51,605 bases of DNA from Anaerolineales bacterium (GTDB lineage Bacteria; Chloroflexota; Anaerolineae; Anaerolineales; UBA11858), in NCBI GenBank assembly GCA_018335275.1, contig JAGXKM010000006.1, positions 1 through 51,605 of the forward strand. Direction: 5' to 3'. Position 1 is the stretch's first letter, and each line of letters starts with the position of its first letter. Positions 15,879 through 25,563 of this stretch are shown here, one piece after another. The position numbers were made by a program, and so were the translations under genes. The notes under the pieces are model-generated. The model was not told the origin of the DNA, ran no database searches, and saw only the letters and a program-made list of their open reading frames with translations.

Positions 15879-18800
15879 CTAACCCCCCGCCCGAGAGGTG
15901 GTCACTTTGTCAACAGCAGCCTGGACGCTGCTCACATCCCGGGGTTGGAAGGTGAACATTCGATTGACCACACTCACCCTCATATCCTGCATCAATTGGC
16001 GGAACATTTCAAACCCCTGGGTTTTATACTGCACAAGCGGATCCCGCTGCGCGTAAGCTTCAAGCCCGATGGAAACGCGCAAAGCTTCCATGTCCGTGAG
16101 GTATTCAACCCATAGTTCTGAGATCACCCGCAGCAGCAGCTGCCGGTAAATCCGGGTCAAGGCGGACCTACCTAACTCCCTCTCCACCTCCTCTTTGATC
16201 TCCTGAGGGAGATCCGCGATGTTCTGGCTCGAAAACTGCTCGTACCGATCTTGCCCTAATTCAGTTTTTACCCCCTCCCGGACATCCTCCTCCAGCTCAG
16301 AGAGGCTGACATCCATCAAGCGTTTCATTTCGTTCCGACCCCAAGCCAACTTAATCCGATTTTGAGCAGCTACCAAATGATCCAGCACATCCTGCGTTAA
16401 ATCCAGATCCATTTTATCCTGGAATAACCGGGCAGCGAAGTAAATATAGTTTAAGCGTGTGGTGCGCACCCATACTCTGCGATGGCTTTTCTTATCGAAC
16501 GTCGCTCGACGCCCTTTCTGCATGGTCGCTAGTAAAGAAATCAGATCTTGTTCTCTAAGTTCTTGATGGGGGATATCGTTGATGGCCCTTGTCAAACTCT
16601 TCGCAATCCGCCCTTGTTCCGGGTCATCGGAATCAGCGATGTAATGTTCCCGGCGCGAGTCAAACACATCTTCGATTTCATCCTTCAACGTCATCCGGAT
16701 GGAATCCCAATCCTTGGCTTGGAACTCATCCACACTTAGATCCAAGGGATCCCCAAGGATACGTTCTGCAGCCCCAATCAAACGCTTGATCTCCAGGCGT
16801 TTGAGGTAAGATCCAATCTGATCCTGGATTGTTTCTCGCACTTCAAATGGTTGGCCATCCTGCATGGTTTTGACCACTGGATCGTCCAAGTCAACCCGCA
16901 CGCGAAGCAAAGTGTTCAATTCGTTTTGGATCTCCTGGGCTGACTTTCTCTGTCCCCCTTCTTCCTTCTCGATTCTTAAACCCTCGAGGAATGTGTCCAA
17001 AGTTTCCAGGCGCTCGTCCACTTGATTTTCAAAACGGAATCGACGATCTTCCAGAAGGCGGTCCAGGGTATCGAGATTATGATTCTCCTCAGCCTCCAGG
17101 GTTTTATCTGCAACCTGCAAGAGGGCCAACTCCCCATTGTCTTTGCTCAGGTCTGGGTATTCATCCCGGATGTGTTCCAAGACCAGTTTGACGGTGTAAG
17201 AGGGGAATCTCCCATCGCGGAAGTTCATGGTAGGTTGGGTTTGTGAAAGCCAACCGAAGAGCCTCCAGATTTGACCTTCATCAGGCCTTTCACCCTCCCT
17301 TATCCCGACAGGCACACGCTGTTTAACCTCTGTTTCCAACATTTCTGTGACATCTGCACTGAGATCCTTTTTTCTGAAGATCCGCTCCCGTTGATCATAA
17401 ATTTTCTCGCGCTGTTGATTGAGAACATCGTCATATTCCAGGAGGTGTTTCCGGACATCAAAATTTGCGCCTTCCACACGGGCCTGAGATTGTTCCACGA
17501 CCCGATCCACCAGCGGGTTTTCAATGGGCATTGATTCGTCAACCTGAAGACGGTTGAGAAGATTTTCCATTTGCTGTCCCCCAAAGCGCTGCATGAGTTC
17601 GTCCTCCAGAGAGAGATAAAAACGGGAGGAGCCGGGATCACCCTGTCGGGCAGCCCGTCCCCGAAGCTGGTTGTCAATTCGCCGCGCTTCATGGCGCTCT
17701 GAACCGATGACGTGCAGCCCCCCTAACTCTTTGACCTGGTCCTTATCCTCCATGTGCTGTAAGAAGTAATTGACCTCCGATTCATAGATCCCAAATTCCT
17801 CAGTGGGCATCTCGCGGAGAATCTCCTCCTGCTCCTGGAAGTTCATCTCATAGGGATCCTCATAACCCGCCCGGCGAAGCACGCGCACCACATCAGAGAT
17901 GATCTCTTCCGCTAATTCCCCCCCAAGTTTGATGTCCACCCCACGGCCCGCCATACTGGTAGCGATGGTAACCGCGCCAAAGGCGCCGGCACCGGCGATG
18001 ATCTGACTCTCTTCTGTATGTTTGCGGGCGTTGAGGACATTATGATCAATTCCCCGTTTGAGGACATTTTCCAGACGTTCCCGATCTCCCTCCCTCAACC
18101 CCAGCACGTGCAGCAGAAGCTGGATATTCTGAGGGGATTTGATGTTCAAAGATAAATCGAGATCGAGTTCTTTCACCAAACGCCTTAAATCCGAGGTCCG
18201 AAGGTCGTCAAATGAGGTGTTCAAGGCTCCCAATTGTGGGATCCTGCGCCCATCCGGCCTGCGGTCATTCTCCTGAAACCAGGACTCGCGAATCATCAAT
18301 GTGTAGGCCAGCATGCGGATGGAAGGGCCATCCAAGCGGTTGGACAACCTTTCCGAATTCTCCACGGAGGTGGTGCCGACGAGCATAGGGCGGCCCATGA
18401 CATGCAAACGGAGGATTTCCTCCGCGATCGACCGCAGCTTCGCTTCCTCTGTCAGATAAATGAGGTCAGAATAGTCTTTTCGCTTCCAATAGATGGGTTC
18501 TTTATCAGGATCGTTTTTGTCCGCGTAATATGTGTAGACGAAACCGGTATCCTCTTCCTTGGCCTGCAGGGTGATCAGAGGCGCATCCGTCCAGGAAGCG
18601 ATGTAATCCAGGTTGGTGGGGATCGCGATCGGATCCAGATCGTAGATCTCGTTGAACTCTTCCGCTTCCGTGACCGCCGTCCCCGTCATCCCGGAGAGCT
18701 TCTCATACATGCGGAAGTAATTCTGAATGGTGATCGTGGCGTAGGTCACGTTCTCGCTCTGGACCTTGACGCCCTCTTTAGCCTCCACCGCCTGGTGCAA

Positions 18801-19985
18801 ACCATCCGACCAGCGTCGACCGGGCATCAAGCGCCCCGTGAATTCATCGATGATGACCACCTTCCCCGCCTGAACAAGATAGTCTTTATTTCGTTTAAAG
18901 ATATACTCTGCGCGCAAAGCCTGTTCCAGATATCCCAGAAGCCGGGCTTGTTCCGGCGTGATATCCTCCGGACGCTCTGGATTTCCCAAAGATCGACCCA
19001 GGATCTCTTCCACATGGGTTTCCCCAATAGGGGTGAGGGTGATATTCCGATCCCGGATGTTGATCTCGTAGTCCTCCGGGTTGAGTTTTTTCACCACCCG
19101 GGCCATACGTCGGTACCACTCCGGATCATCATGGGAAGGGCCGGAGATGATCAGCGGTGTCCGGGCCTCATCAATCAATACATTGTCGACCTCGTCAATG
19201 ATGGCGTAATAGTGCCCCCGCTGGACGCGGTCTTCCAATTTCATGGCCATATTATCGCGCAGGAAATCAAACCCGAATTCATTATTTGTGCCGTAGATGA
19301 TATCCGCTTTGTAAGTCTCACGGCGCGAGACCATATCCAACTGGTGTCGGTCTTCATGGGTGGACTTTTTTTCCAGATCAACCAGGAAAGCTTTTTTTCC
19401 GTGCTCTGTTCGGGCTGCCATCTGCAATACGCCCACACGCATGCCCAGTAAATCATAAATGGGACCCATCCAACGCGCATCACGCCGGGCCAGGTAATCG
19501 TTCACGGTCACCAGATGTACTCCCCGGCTTACGGGCGTTCCTCCCAGGGGATCAAAGGACCATTTTCGGGGATCTTCCCCCCAACGTTTCCGGGCTTTCT
19601 CCACCCATTCCGTGTTAAAAGCCAGGGCGTTGAGGTACAAAGGAAGCGTGGCAGCCAGGGTTTTGCCTTCGCCTGTCTTCATCTCTGCCACATCTTCTTT
19701 GTGCATGGAAATCCCACCGATCAACTGCACATCATAATGGCGCTGACCAATCGTCCTTTTACTCGCCTCCCGCACATTGGCAAACGCTTCCGGAAGGATG
19801 TCATCCAATGTCTCCCCTTGAGCTAAACGCAATCGGAATTGATCCGTTTTCTGATGCAATTCCTCTCGGGAGTAGGATTCAAAATCAGCTTCCAATTCGT
19901 TGATCTGATCAACAACTTCCGCAAATTCTTCTAACCGTTTCTTGTGCGGATTTCCCCCCAGAAATCGAATGACTTTCTGTAGCAT
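15879..19985 (-). CDS. secA: Protein translocase ATPase SecA, unusually large
   Basis: SecA drives preprotein export through SecYEG. This protein is 1368 residues, against about 830-950 in most bacteria. All core motifs are intact: MKTGEGKT near 102, DEVDNVLIDEARTPL near 264, the NBD2 motif TSMAGRGVDIKLGG near 676, and DNQLRGRAARQGDPG near 771. Extra material appears at three places: about 30 residues near 122-153, about 90 residues inside NBD2 near 552-643, and about 300 residues in the helical scaffold region near 890-1290. Normal sequence resumes at SELWVEYLTDMEALR. The Cys-rich C-terminal SecB-binding tail is absent. The start at 19985 follows AAGGTGAG. Confidence 0.95.
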   Translation of the reverse strand: MLQKVIRFLGGNPHKKRLEEFAEVVDQINELEADFESYSREELHQKTDQFRLRLAQGETLDDILPEAFANVREASKRTIGQRHYDVQLIGGISMHKEDVAEMKTGEGKTLAATLPLYLNALAFNTEWVEKARKRWGEDPRKWSFDPLGGTPVSRGVHLVTVNDYLARRDARWMGPIYDLLGMRVGVLQMAARTEHGKKAFLVDLEKKSTHEDRHQLDMVSRRETYKADIIYGTNNEFGFDFLRDNMAMKLEDRVQRGHYYAIIDEVDNVLIDEARTPLIISGPSHDDPEWYRRMARVVKKLNPEDYEINIRDRNITLTPIGETHVEEILGRSLGNPERPEDITPEQARLLGYLEQALRAEYIFKRNKDYLVQAGKVVIIDEFTGRLMPGRRWSDGLHQAVEAKEGVKVQSENVTYATITIQNYFRMYEKLSGMTGTAVTEAEEFNEIYDLDPIAIPTNLDYIASWTDAPLITLQAKEEDTGFVYTYYADKNDPDKEPIYWKRKDYSDLIYLTEEAKLRSIAEEILRLHVMGRPMLVGTTSVENSERLSNRLDGPSIRMLAYTLMIRESWFQENDRRPDGRRIPQLGALNTSFDDLRTSDLRRLVKELDLDLSLNIKSPQNIQLLLHVLGLREGDRERLENVLKRGIDHNVLNARKHTEESQIIAGAGAFGAVTIATSMAGRGVDIKLGGELAEEIISDVVRVLRRAGYEDPYEMNFQEQEEILREMPTEEFGIYESEVNYFLQHMEDKDQVKELGGLHVIGSERHEARRIDNQLRGRAARQGDPGSSRFYLSLEDELMQRFGGQQMENLLNRLQVDESMPIENPLVDRVVEQSQARVEGANFDVRKHLLEYDDVLNQQREKIYDQRERIFRKKDLSADVTEMLETEVKQRVPVGIREGERPDEGQIWRLFGWLSQTQPTMNFRDGRFPSYTVKLVLEHIRDEYPDLSKDNGELALLQVADKTLEAEENHNLDTLDRLLEDRRFRFENQVDERLETLDTFLEGLRIEKEEGGQRKSAQEIQNELNTLLRVRVDLDDPVVKTMQDGQPFEVRETIQDQIGSYLKRLEIKRLIGAAERILGDPLDLSVDEFQAKDWDSIRMTLKDEIEDVFDSRREHYIADSDDPEQGRIAKSLTRAINDIPHQELREQDLISLLATMQKGRRATFDKKSHRRVWVRTTRLNYIYFAARLFQDKMDLDLTQDVLDHLVAAQNRIKLAWGRNEMKRLMDVSLSELEEDVREGVKTELGQDRYEQFSSQNIADLPQEIKEEVERELGRSALTRIYRQLLLRVISELWVEYLTDMEALRVSIGLEAYAQRDPLVQYKTQGFEMFRQLMQDMRVSVVNRMFTFQPRDVSSVQAAVDKVTTSRAGG

Positions 19986-20058
19986 ATACTCACCTTGCTC
20001 GACATGGGCAGACTCCACGAAAAGGAGTCCAGGTAGACAAATATTTCAGGTCATGGCG

Positions 20059-20067
20059 ATTATAGCA
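20059..20067 (-). promoter_or_regulatory. Extended -10 promoter of secA
   Basis: On the minus strand TGCTATAAT is an exact extended -10 element. It predicts a start near 20052 and a leader of about 67 bases. No good -35 is seen. Confidence 0.6.
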
Positions 20068-20250
20068 CATAGGTATTAATGAAACCTAAGAGGGAAAAAG
20101 GGCCCTATATCGATCCACAAGCGGAGGACCCTAACCATTTCTCCAAAAAAGAATCCCCTTTTCAGAACAGGAAACTGAAATGGCGCTCGACGGCGAGCGA
20201 AATCAGCGGTGAGATACCCCAACGGTATCTCCCAACGATGGCATGATCAA

Positions 20251-20259
20251 TGATATAAT
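20251..20259 (+). promoter_or_regulatory. Extended -10 promoter of murJ, leaderless
   Basis: TGATATAAT ends 8 bases before the murJ ATG at 20268. Transcription should start at or within two bases of the start codon, and no ribosome-binding sequence is present. Confidence 0.6.
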
Positions 20260-20267
20260 TTTTTGAC

Positions 20268-21863
20268 ATGAGTTCAGATAAACCTAATTCTCCCCCTATC
20301 TCCGCGAACAGGCAAATTGCTCGTGCTGCTGGCGTGGTAACCTTGGCTTTTGTCCTCAGCCAATTCACCGGGCTCGCCAGACAAATCCTCGTCGCAGGCG
20401 CCTTCGGCACCTCTCCCGCCATGGAGGCCTTCACGGCTGCCAACCGGGTCTCAGAGACGCTGTTTCTCCTCGTAGCGGGTGGGGCCCTGGGATCCGCTTT
20501 CATCCCCACCTTCTCCAGCATCCTTGCGCAGGAAGGAGAGAAACAAGCCTGGAAGCTGGCTTCAGCCATCCTGAATCTGGCATTCCTGATTCTAATCATC
20601 CTCAGTGTGATCGCGGGGATCTTTGCCCCCCAAATCGTGCGCTACCTGATCGCCCCCGGCTTTGCAACGAATCCCGAGCAGGAAATGATGGCCATCAGAC
20701 TCACCCGGATGATGCTCCCATCTGTGGTCCTTTTTGGTTTGAGCGGCATCGTGATGAGCATCCTTAACGCCAGACAGATCTTTTTCATCCCCGCCCTCAC
20801 CCCGGCCATGTACCAGATCGGGATGATCTTTGGCGTGATCGCCCTTTCCCCTTCCCAGGGAATCTATGGATTAGCCTGGGGTGTGGTAATCGGGGCCGGG
20901 TTCCACCTCCTTCTCCAAGTCCCTGCCCTCCTCAAACTCAACGGCGAATACACACTCTCTCTGGGATTGAACTTACAACCGGTGCGAGAGGTAGCTCGTT
21001 TGCTTGGACCCAGGCTGATCGGCGTCGCGGTGGTGCAGCTCAACTTCTGGGTTAATATCAACCTGGCTTCCAAACAGCTGGTGGGCAGTGTGGTCGCAAT
21101 CAGCTACGCCTTTACCCTGATGCTCATGCCGCAGGCAGCCATCGCGCAGTCCATCGCTACCGCGGCTCTGCCGACCTTCTCCACACAGGTCGCAGAATTC
21201 CGCAGGGATGAAATGCGTCGTTCGCTGGCAACCAGTTTAAGGGGCACATTGCTGCTAACCCTTCCTGCAACCGTCGGACTCATTCTCCTCCGCAACCCGA
21301 TCATCACCTTGATTTATGAGAGGGGAGAATTCACCTCCTATTCCACAAGTTTGGTCGCCTGGGCGCTGTTGTGGTATGCTTTGGGTCTGGTCAGCCATTC
21401 CATGGTGGAAATCCTTTCCAGGGCGTTTTACGCCCTGCATAACACGAAGACCCCGGTCATTGTCGGCAGCGTAGCCATGACCTTAAACGTGCTTTTGAGC
21501 ATCCTTTTTGCCTACCTTTTCGAGCAGTGGGGCTGGATGCCGCACGGAGGCCTGGCTCTGGCGAACACAGTGGCCACAAGCATAGAAATGGTGGGGCTTC
21601 TGGTTTTGATGAGAAAGCAGTTGAAAGGATTGTTCAACAAGGCAGATTTATCCGGGATAATTAAGGGGCTGGCTGCCAGCTTGGTCATGGGCCTCGCGCT
21701 CTGGGTTTGGTCAGATCTCTTCAAAGGAACCGGAGCATGGATCCTGGCTGGAGGGGGAATCCTCCTCGGATTTTTCGTCTACCTGGCAAGTGCGCTCCTC
21801 CTGCGCACCCAAGATGTTCGCGATAGCATGAAATACCTCCGGGACCGCCTACCCAGCCTCTGA
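20268..21863 (+). CDS. murJ: Lipid II flippase MurJ
   Basis: MurJ (MviN) flips the peptidoglycan precursor lipid II across the cytoplasmic membrane. The 531-residue protein has about 14 hydrophobic segments. The N-terminal signature includes GTSPAMEAFTAANRV and GGALGSAFIPTFS, the region of conserved Arg and Asp/Glu residues lining the cavity in this family. The length is normal. The gene is divergent from secA. Its ATG lies immediately behind an extended -10 element with no Shine-Dalgarno sequence, so the mRNA is probably leaderless. The presence of MurJ implies a peptidoglycan wall. Confidence 0.92.
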   Translation: MSSDKPNSPPISANRQIARAAGVVTLAFVLSQFTGLARQILVAGAFGTSPAMEAFTAANRVSETLFLLVAGGALGSAFIPTFSSILAQEGEKQAWKLASAILNLAFLILIILSVIAGIFAPQIVRYLIAPGFATNPEQEMMAIRLTRMMLPSVVLFGLSGIVMSILNARQIFFIPALTPAMYQIGMIFGVIALSPSQGIYGLAWGVVIGAGFHLLLQVPALLKLNGEYTLSLGLNLQPVREVARLLGPRLIGVAVVQLNFWVNINLASKQLVGSVVAISYAFTLMLMPQAAIAQSIATAALPTFSTQVAEFRRDEMRRSLATSLRGTLLLTLPATVGLILLRNPIITLIYERGEFTSYSTSLVAWALLWYALGLVSHSMVEILSRAFYALHNTKTPVIVGSVAMTLNVLLSILFAYLFEQWGWMPHGGLALANTVATSIEMVGLLVLMRKQLKGLFNKADLSGIIKGLAASLVMGLALWVWSDLFKGTGAWILAGGGILLGFFVYLASALLLRTQDVRDSMKYLRDRLPSL

Positions 21864-21940
21864 TGACCCCGGCATTTCAATCCAGGCGCGTATCTTCAGC
21901 AGCGTGGAAAAAGTTTTCTAAGCTCGAGAAAAATGGGAAA

Positions 21941-23020
21941 TCAGGGGCTGATCAGAACCCGCACACTCGAGGTGTGCAAGGTGCCTGTGAGATCATCATC
22001 CAGGGCAGACACCTGTATCCGGACCCAGGTAGCGGAGTCAACCTGGTAGGGAACTTCTCCCGCGTAAAAATGGTAGCCAAGGTCCAATTCCTTCTCAGAG
22101 ATCCCCACATCCTTCGACCCCACCACTTCTCCCCAATAATTGATCACTTCCACACGCAGCGTGTCACGATCCACAAAACGGGTAAATCCTTTGACTACAA
22201 TCTCTCCCCCCTGGATCAGGATATCGGGAATGGGTTCCTCAATGACGATCTTTTCATATAGATCCATCGGAGGATTGATGTCCTTATCCCCCACGGTGAG
22301 CAGGATGACATCTGAGCTCGCCAGAGCGATCAACCTTCCATAATCGTCCCGCGTAGTGATCTCCAATCGCGCCGTTTCTGCCACCCCTGGAATCTCAAAA
22401 TCCAGATATCTGGCAAGGTAGATCCTTCGGTCTGCAGCGGCGTCATATTGCAATCTCTTTTTTTCCAGCAAGCGCCCATCCTCCCCATACAAAGCGACCT
22501 GCACTCGACCATCCGTACCCGGATAGAGGTAGGCATGGAGGTAGATTGGAGAGGTGACTTTAGAAAGGGGACCTGGATTAAGGATTTGAATTTCGCTGTA
22601 AGGGAGCGACCCGGGCAAAGCCGGGGGAGAGAGATCCTCCAAAGCGTACGTTGCGGTAGGGGTGGGCGTGATCAGGATGGGTGTGGGCGACAACTGAGCT
22701 GTGGGGGTTTTGTTTACCTCCTCAACAGAAACCCCAGGATTCAATTCAGCCTCCGGAGTGGGAGGATTGGGATTGGAAGAACCAACCGGCGGCTGGGTTG
22801 GATAAGGGGTGGAATCGAGAAGAGCCTGAGCCGTAAGAGCAATCGCCGTCGGAATCTCCTCTTCCGGCATCAATGTCGGTATCTCAATTTTAGGCGGAAG
22901 AACACTGCAGCCGCTGACCAGGAAGAAAACACATATAAGCATGCCTAGGGCTAATCCGCCGCCAAGCACTATCCCCTTCCTTGGGTAACCGCAGGGGGGA
23001 TCCAGATCAGGGTGAGACAT
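21941..23020 (-). CDS. Lipoprotein with Pro/Thr-rich linker and Ig-like (Gmad2-like) domains
   Basis: This is a predicted exported lipoprotein of about 359 residues. A hydrophobic segment ends in LVSGC, a good lipobox, so the mature protein starts at that Cys near residue 38. About 90 residues of Pro/Thr/Glu-rich linker follow. Two beta-rich modules come next. The first, beginning EIQILNPGPLSKVTSPIYL, resembles Gmad2 immunoglobulin-like domains, and the second, near GEIVVKGFTR, has the same feel. That resemblance is by eye only. The ATG at 23020 lies inside the end of the response-regulator gene, so the two are co-expressed. Confidence 0.75.
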   Translation of the reverse strand: MSHPDLDPPCGYPRKGIVLGGGLALGMLICVFFLVSGCSVLPPKIEIPTLMPEEEIPTAIALTAQALLDSTPYPTQPPVGSSNPNPPTPEAELNPGVSVEEVNKTPTAQLSPTPILITPTPTATYALEDLSPPALPGSLPYSEIQILNPGPLSKVTSPIYLHAYLYPGTDGRVQVALYGEDGRLLEKKRLQYDAAADRRIYLARYLDFEIPGVAETARLEITTRDDYGRLIALASSDVILLTVGDKDINPPMDLYEKIVIEEPIPDILIQGGEIVVKGFTRFVDRDTLRVEVINYWGEVVGSKDVGISEKELDLGYHFYAGEVPYQVDSATWVRIQVSALDDDLTGTLHTSSVRVLISP

Positions 23021-23372
23021 ATTTTTCAATCACCGTCAACAGCTTATGTAAAGGAACGGGTTTGCTTAAGAACATCCGTGCTCCAGCCTCCGTGACCTGA
23101 CTGATCAACTCTTTCTCAGGCAAAGCCGAGAGAACTACAACAGGGATGGATTTTGTAGTTTCTTCATGGGACAATCTCTCAATCAATTCCACACCGGATA
23201 TATCAGGGAGATTCAGGTCAACGATAATCAACCTGATATCAAATTGAGATAATTTTTCCCAGGCCTGATTGCCATCGGAAGCGACGACGGCTTCATGATC
23301 TCTCAAGGCAACCGCTTTTTTATACGTTTCCAATGCATCCGTATCGTCATCAATAAATAGAACCTGGGCCAC
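23007..23372 (-). CDS. Stand-alone receiver-domain response regulator
   Basis: This is a single CheY-like receiver domain of 121 residues with no output domain. The acidic pocket is DDD at 8-10, the phospho-acceptor is D52 in IIVDLNLPDISG, the conserved Ser lies in VVLSALP and the Lys in LSKPVP. All phosphorylation residues are present. It starts with GTG behind an AAGGAG site. It overlaps the following lipoprotein gene by 14 bases. No histidine kinase is adjacent; the only kinase-like gene in the window, at 39373, lacks its phospho-His. Confidence 0.9.
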   Translation of the reverse strand: MAQVLFIDDDTDALETYKKAVALRDHEAVVASDGNQAWEKLSQFDIRLIIVDLNLPDISGVELIERLSHEETTKSIPVVVLSALPEKELISQVTEAGARMFLSKPVPLHKLLTVIEKYVSP

Positions 23373-23438
23373 AAAGTCTCCTTTTTTGTGAAGTATACGT
23401 CATTTTATGAAGCATCACTTGATCAGGAAAGAGCATGA

Positions 23439-24941
23439 TTAAAGTTGATAAATCTCTCCATACTTTCCCTGGAGGTATCTGATGTAAGGTGCAGGATCGA
23501 TCTCAGAACCTGCAGCCCGCTTGACTAATTCTTGAGGTTTGAATTTTTTTCCATGCCGGTGGATATTTTCTCTCAACCAGGCAAGCAAGGAAGAAAAATC
23601 TCCCTCCCTGATCTGATCCGTCAAATTCGGGATCTCGTCATGGATCGCATCCCAAAGTTGAACGGAGACCAGGTTGCCCAGGGAATACGTAGAAAAATAC
23701 CCAAAGAGGCCGCTTGACCAATGGACATCCTGCAAAACACCTTTGGTGTCATTTGGAGGTGTCAATCCCAGATAGTCCTCCATCCGCGCGTTCCAGGCTT
23801 CCGGAAGGTCAGCTACCTCAAGTTCCCTTTCCATCAGGGCAATTTCTAATTCCAGACGCAGCATGATGTGCAAATTATAGGTGGCCTCATCCGCTTCCAC
23901 ACGGATCAGCGAAGGTTCTACTTTATTGATCCCTTTGTAAAACGTATCAAGATCAACATTTCCGAGCTGGGAGGGAAAGACCTCCTGCAGCTGAGGATAG
24001 AAATAACTCCAGAAGGGATAGGACCGGCCCAGCAGGTTTTCATACATGCGGGACTGGGATTCATGGATGGCCAGGGAAGCTCCTTCTGCCAACGTGGTTC
24101 GTTCTAAGTCCGAAGAAACACCCTGTTCATAAATGGCGTGTCCTCCCTCATGCAAGGTGCTGAATAAGCCCGAATTCAAGAATTCCGGGTCTATACGCGT
24201 GGTGATCCGTACATCGCCCACACCGAAATGAATCGTGAAGGGGTGAGTGGCTTTGTCCTGCCGACCGCGCGTCCAATCATATCCAAACTTCGTGATCACC
24301 TTCTCGCCAAAATCCCACTGCTTCTTTTCCTCAAACTGTTGATGCAAGAAGCTATCATCTACCTGATCGCGGTCACCAATGGCTTCGATCAGCTCCACCT
24401 GCAGGGGGCGCAGCTCCGAAAATATATCCTGAACACTTTCGGTTTTCATCCCAGGTTCATAACGGTCCAAAAGAGGGTCATAGACATGATCGTAAGGGGC
24501 AAAGAAATCAGCATACTCGCGGCACATTTCCACGATCTTTTCCAGATGGGGCTGGAAATGAGCGAAGTCATCATTCTCACGCGCTTCCTCCCAGGCGCCA
24601 TGCGCCCGAGATCTCACCCGTGAAAACTCAGCAACAAACTCAGAGGGGACTTTTGTCTTTTTGTCAAAATTCCTTCGGACAACTTGAATGAGCCGGGCTT
24701 CATCTGAATCAGGATCGAGTTCATCCGTATAGGACTCCAAATCCTCCAACAACTGGCCCATCTCATCGGAGACAAATTTACGGTGAGCGATGCTGCTCAG
24801 CGTCCCCAACTGATTTCCCCGCGCTTCCGCTCCTCCGGGAGGCATATAGGTTTGCTGATCCCAGGACAGCATTGCTGCCGCATTCTGTAGATCTGCAACC
24901 TCAGCAAGCCTCCGCTTAAGTTCCTGCAATTTCTTTTCCAT
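23439..24941 (-). CDS. M32-family metallocarboxypeptidase
   Basis: This cytoplasmic zinc carboxypeptidase of the Taq/Pfu type (M32) is 500 residues long, normal for the family. The zinc motif HEGGH (264-268) lies in STLHEGGHAIYEQG, and the third ligand Glu lies about 26 residues later in AIHESQSR. The N-terminal SWDQQTYMPPGGAEAR is characteristic of the family. It releases C-terminal amino acids from peptides, with broad specificity in known members. The gene is probably transcribed from an extended -10 at 25101-25109. Confidence 0.93.
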   Translation of the reverse strand: MEKKLQELKRRLAEVADLQNAAAMLSWDQQTYMPPGGAEARGNQLGTLSSIAHRKFVSDEMGQLLEDLESYTDELDPDSDEARLIQVVRRNFDKKTKVPSEFVAEFSRVRSRAHGAWEEARENDDFAHFQPHLEKIVEMCREYADFFAPYDHVYDPLLDRYEPGMKTESVQDIFSELRPLQVELIEAIGDRDQVDDSFLHQQFEEKKQWDFGEKVITKFGYDWTRGRQDKATHPFTIHFGVGDVRITTRIDPEFLNSGLFSTLHEGGHAIYEQGVSSDLERTTLAEGASLAIHESQSRMYENLLGRSYPFWSYFYPQLQEVFPSQLGNVDLDTFYKGINKVEPSLIRVEADEATYNLHIMLRLELEIALMERELEVADLPEAWNARMEDYLGLTPPNDTKGVLQDVHWSSGLFGYFSTYSLGNLVSVQLWDAIHDEIPNLTDQIREGDFSSLLAWLRENIHRHGKKFKPQELVKRAAGSEIDPAPYIRYLQGKYGEIYQL

Positions 24942-25100
24942 ATTTACTCCTTACATCATCTTTCAAGCGAAGCCCGATCATCATGCCCTTGCATGGGTTT
25001 CTGCCTGCGAGGTTCACTTCCCACGGAACCACCTCGCGGATTGAAAAAGACCGGGGTCATCACAACCACGAACTTTCATACTCAACAAAATACCTCAATA

Positions 25101-25109
25101 ATCATACCA
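25101..25109 (-). promoter_or_regulatory. Extended -10 promoter upstream of the M32 gene
   Basis: On the minus strand TGGTATGAT forms an extended -10 with one mismatch. The predicted start is near 25094, about 150 bases before the carboxypeptidase ATG. Nothing else was recognised in the 262-base gap. Confidence 0.4.
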
Positions 25110-25203
25110 CGAGTTATCGGAAACGGATCTCTACAGAAGGTAATCAAACGATTGCAAACGAATTTTAGGTTTCCCACCTGTGGTCTGCAAGGGTAATACC
25201 CAT

Positions 25204-25530
25204 TCAACCTGTCTCAGCTTCCATCCATGTCAGATAGGATTTCGATCCCTTTAGGATGGGAAGGGCTATGATTTCCGGGACCTCATAGGGGTGATGCTCT
25301 TCGACAAGCGGAACGATTCTTTCTTCGAAAAACGAGGTTCTCGTTTTCACAATCAACAGGAGCTCATCTTCTGTTGAGAGACCTCCCTGCCAGAAAAAGA
25401 TTGATCTCACATCAGAGATGATATTGACACAAGCAGCTGCCTTTGTCTCCATCAATTTGTTTGATAACCTTTCTGCGACTACTGCGTCAGGGACGGTTAT
25501 CAGGACCACCAAAAAATCCACAGACGACAT
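25204..25530 (-). CDS. cutA: CutA1-type divalent-cation tolerance protein
   Basis: CutA1 is a small, very stable trimeric ferredoxin-like protein once linked to copper tolerance; its true role is unsettled. The 108 residues match the family throughout. Typical motifs are the N-terminal VLITVPD, AACVNII, SIFFWQGG and the C-terminal HPYEVPEIIALPI. AAGGAGGT stands 10 bases before the ATG. It lies 33 bases behind the AhpD-like gene and may be the last gene of the efflux transcript. Confidence 0.92.
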   Translation of the reverse strand: MSSVDFLVVLITVPDAVVAERLSNKLMETKAAACVNIISDVRSIFFWQGGLSTEDELLLIVKTRTSFFEERIVPLVEEHHPYEVPEIIALPILKGSKSYLTWMEAETG

Positions 25531-25563
25531 GGTTGACTTGACCTCCTTGGATTATCGCTCATA

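Noticed and set aside
18234-19451. Long open frame (405 codons) on the plus strand inside secA
   Set aside because: It lies wholly antisense to a well-conserved secA region, has no ribosome site and no recognisable domain. It is a by-product of codon bias.
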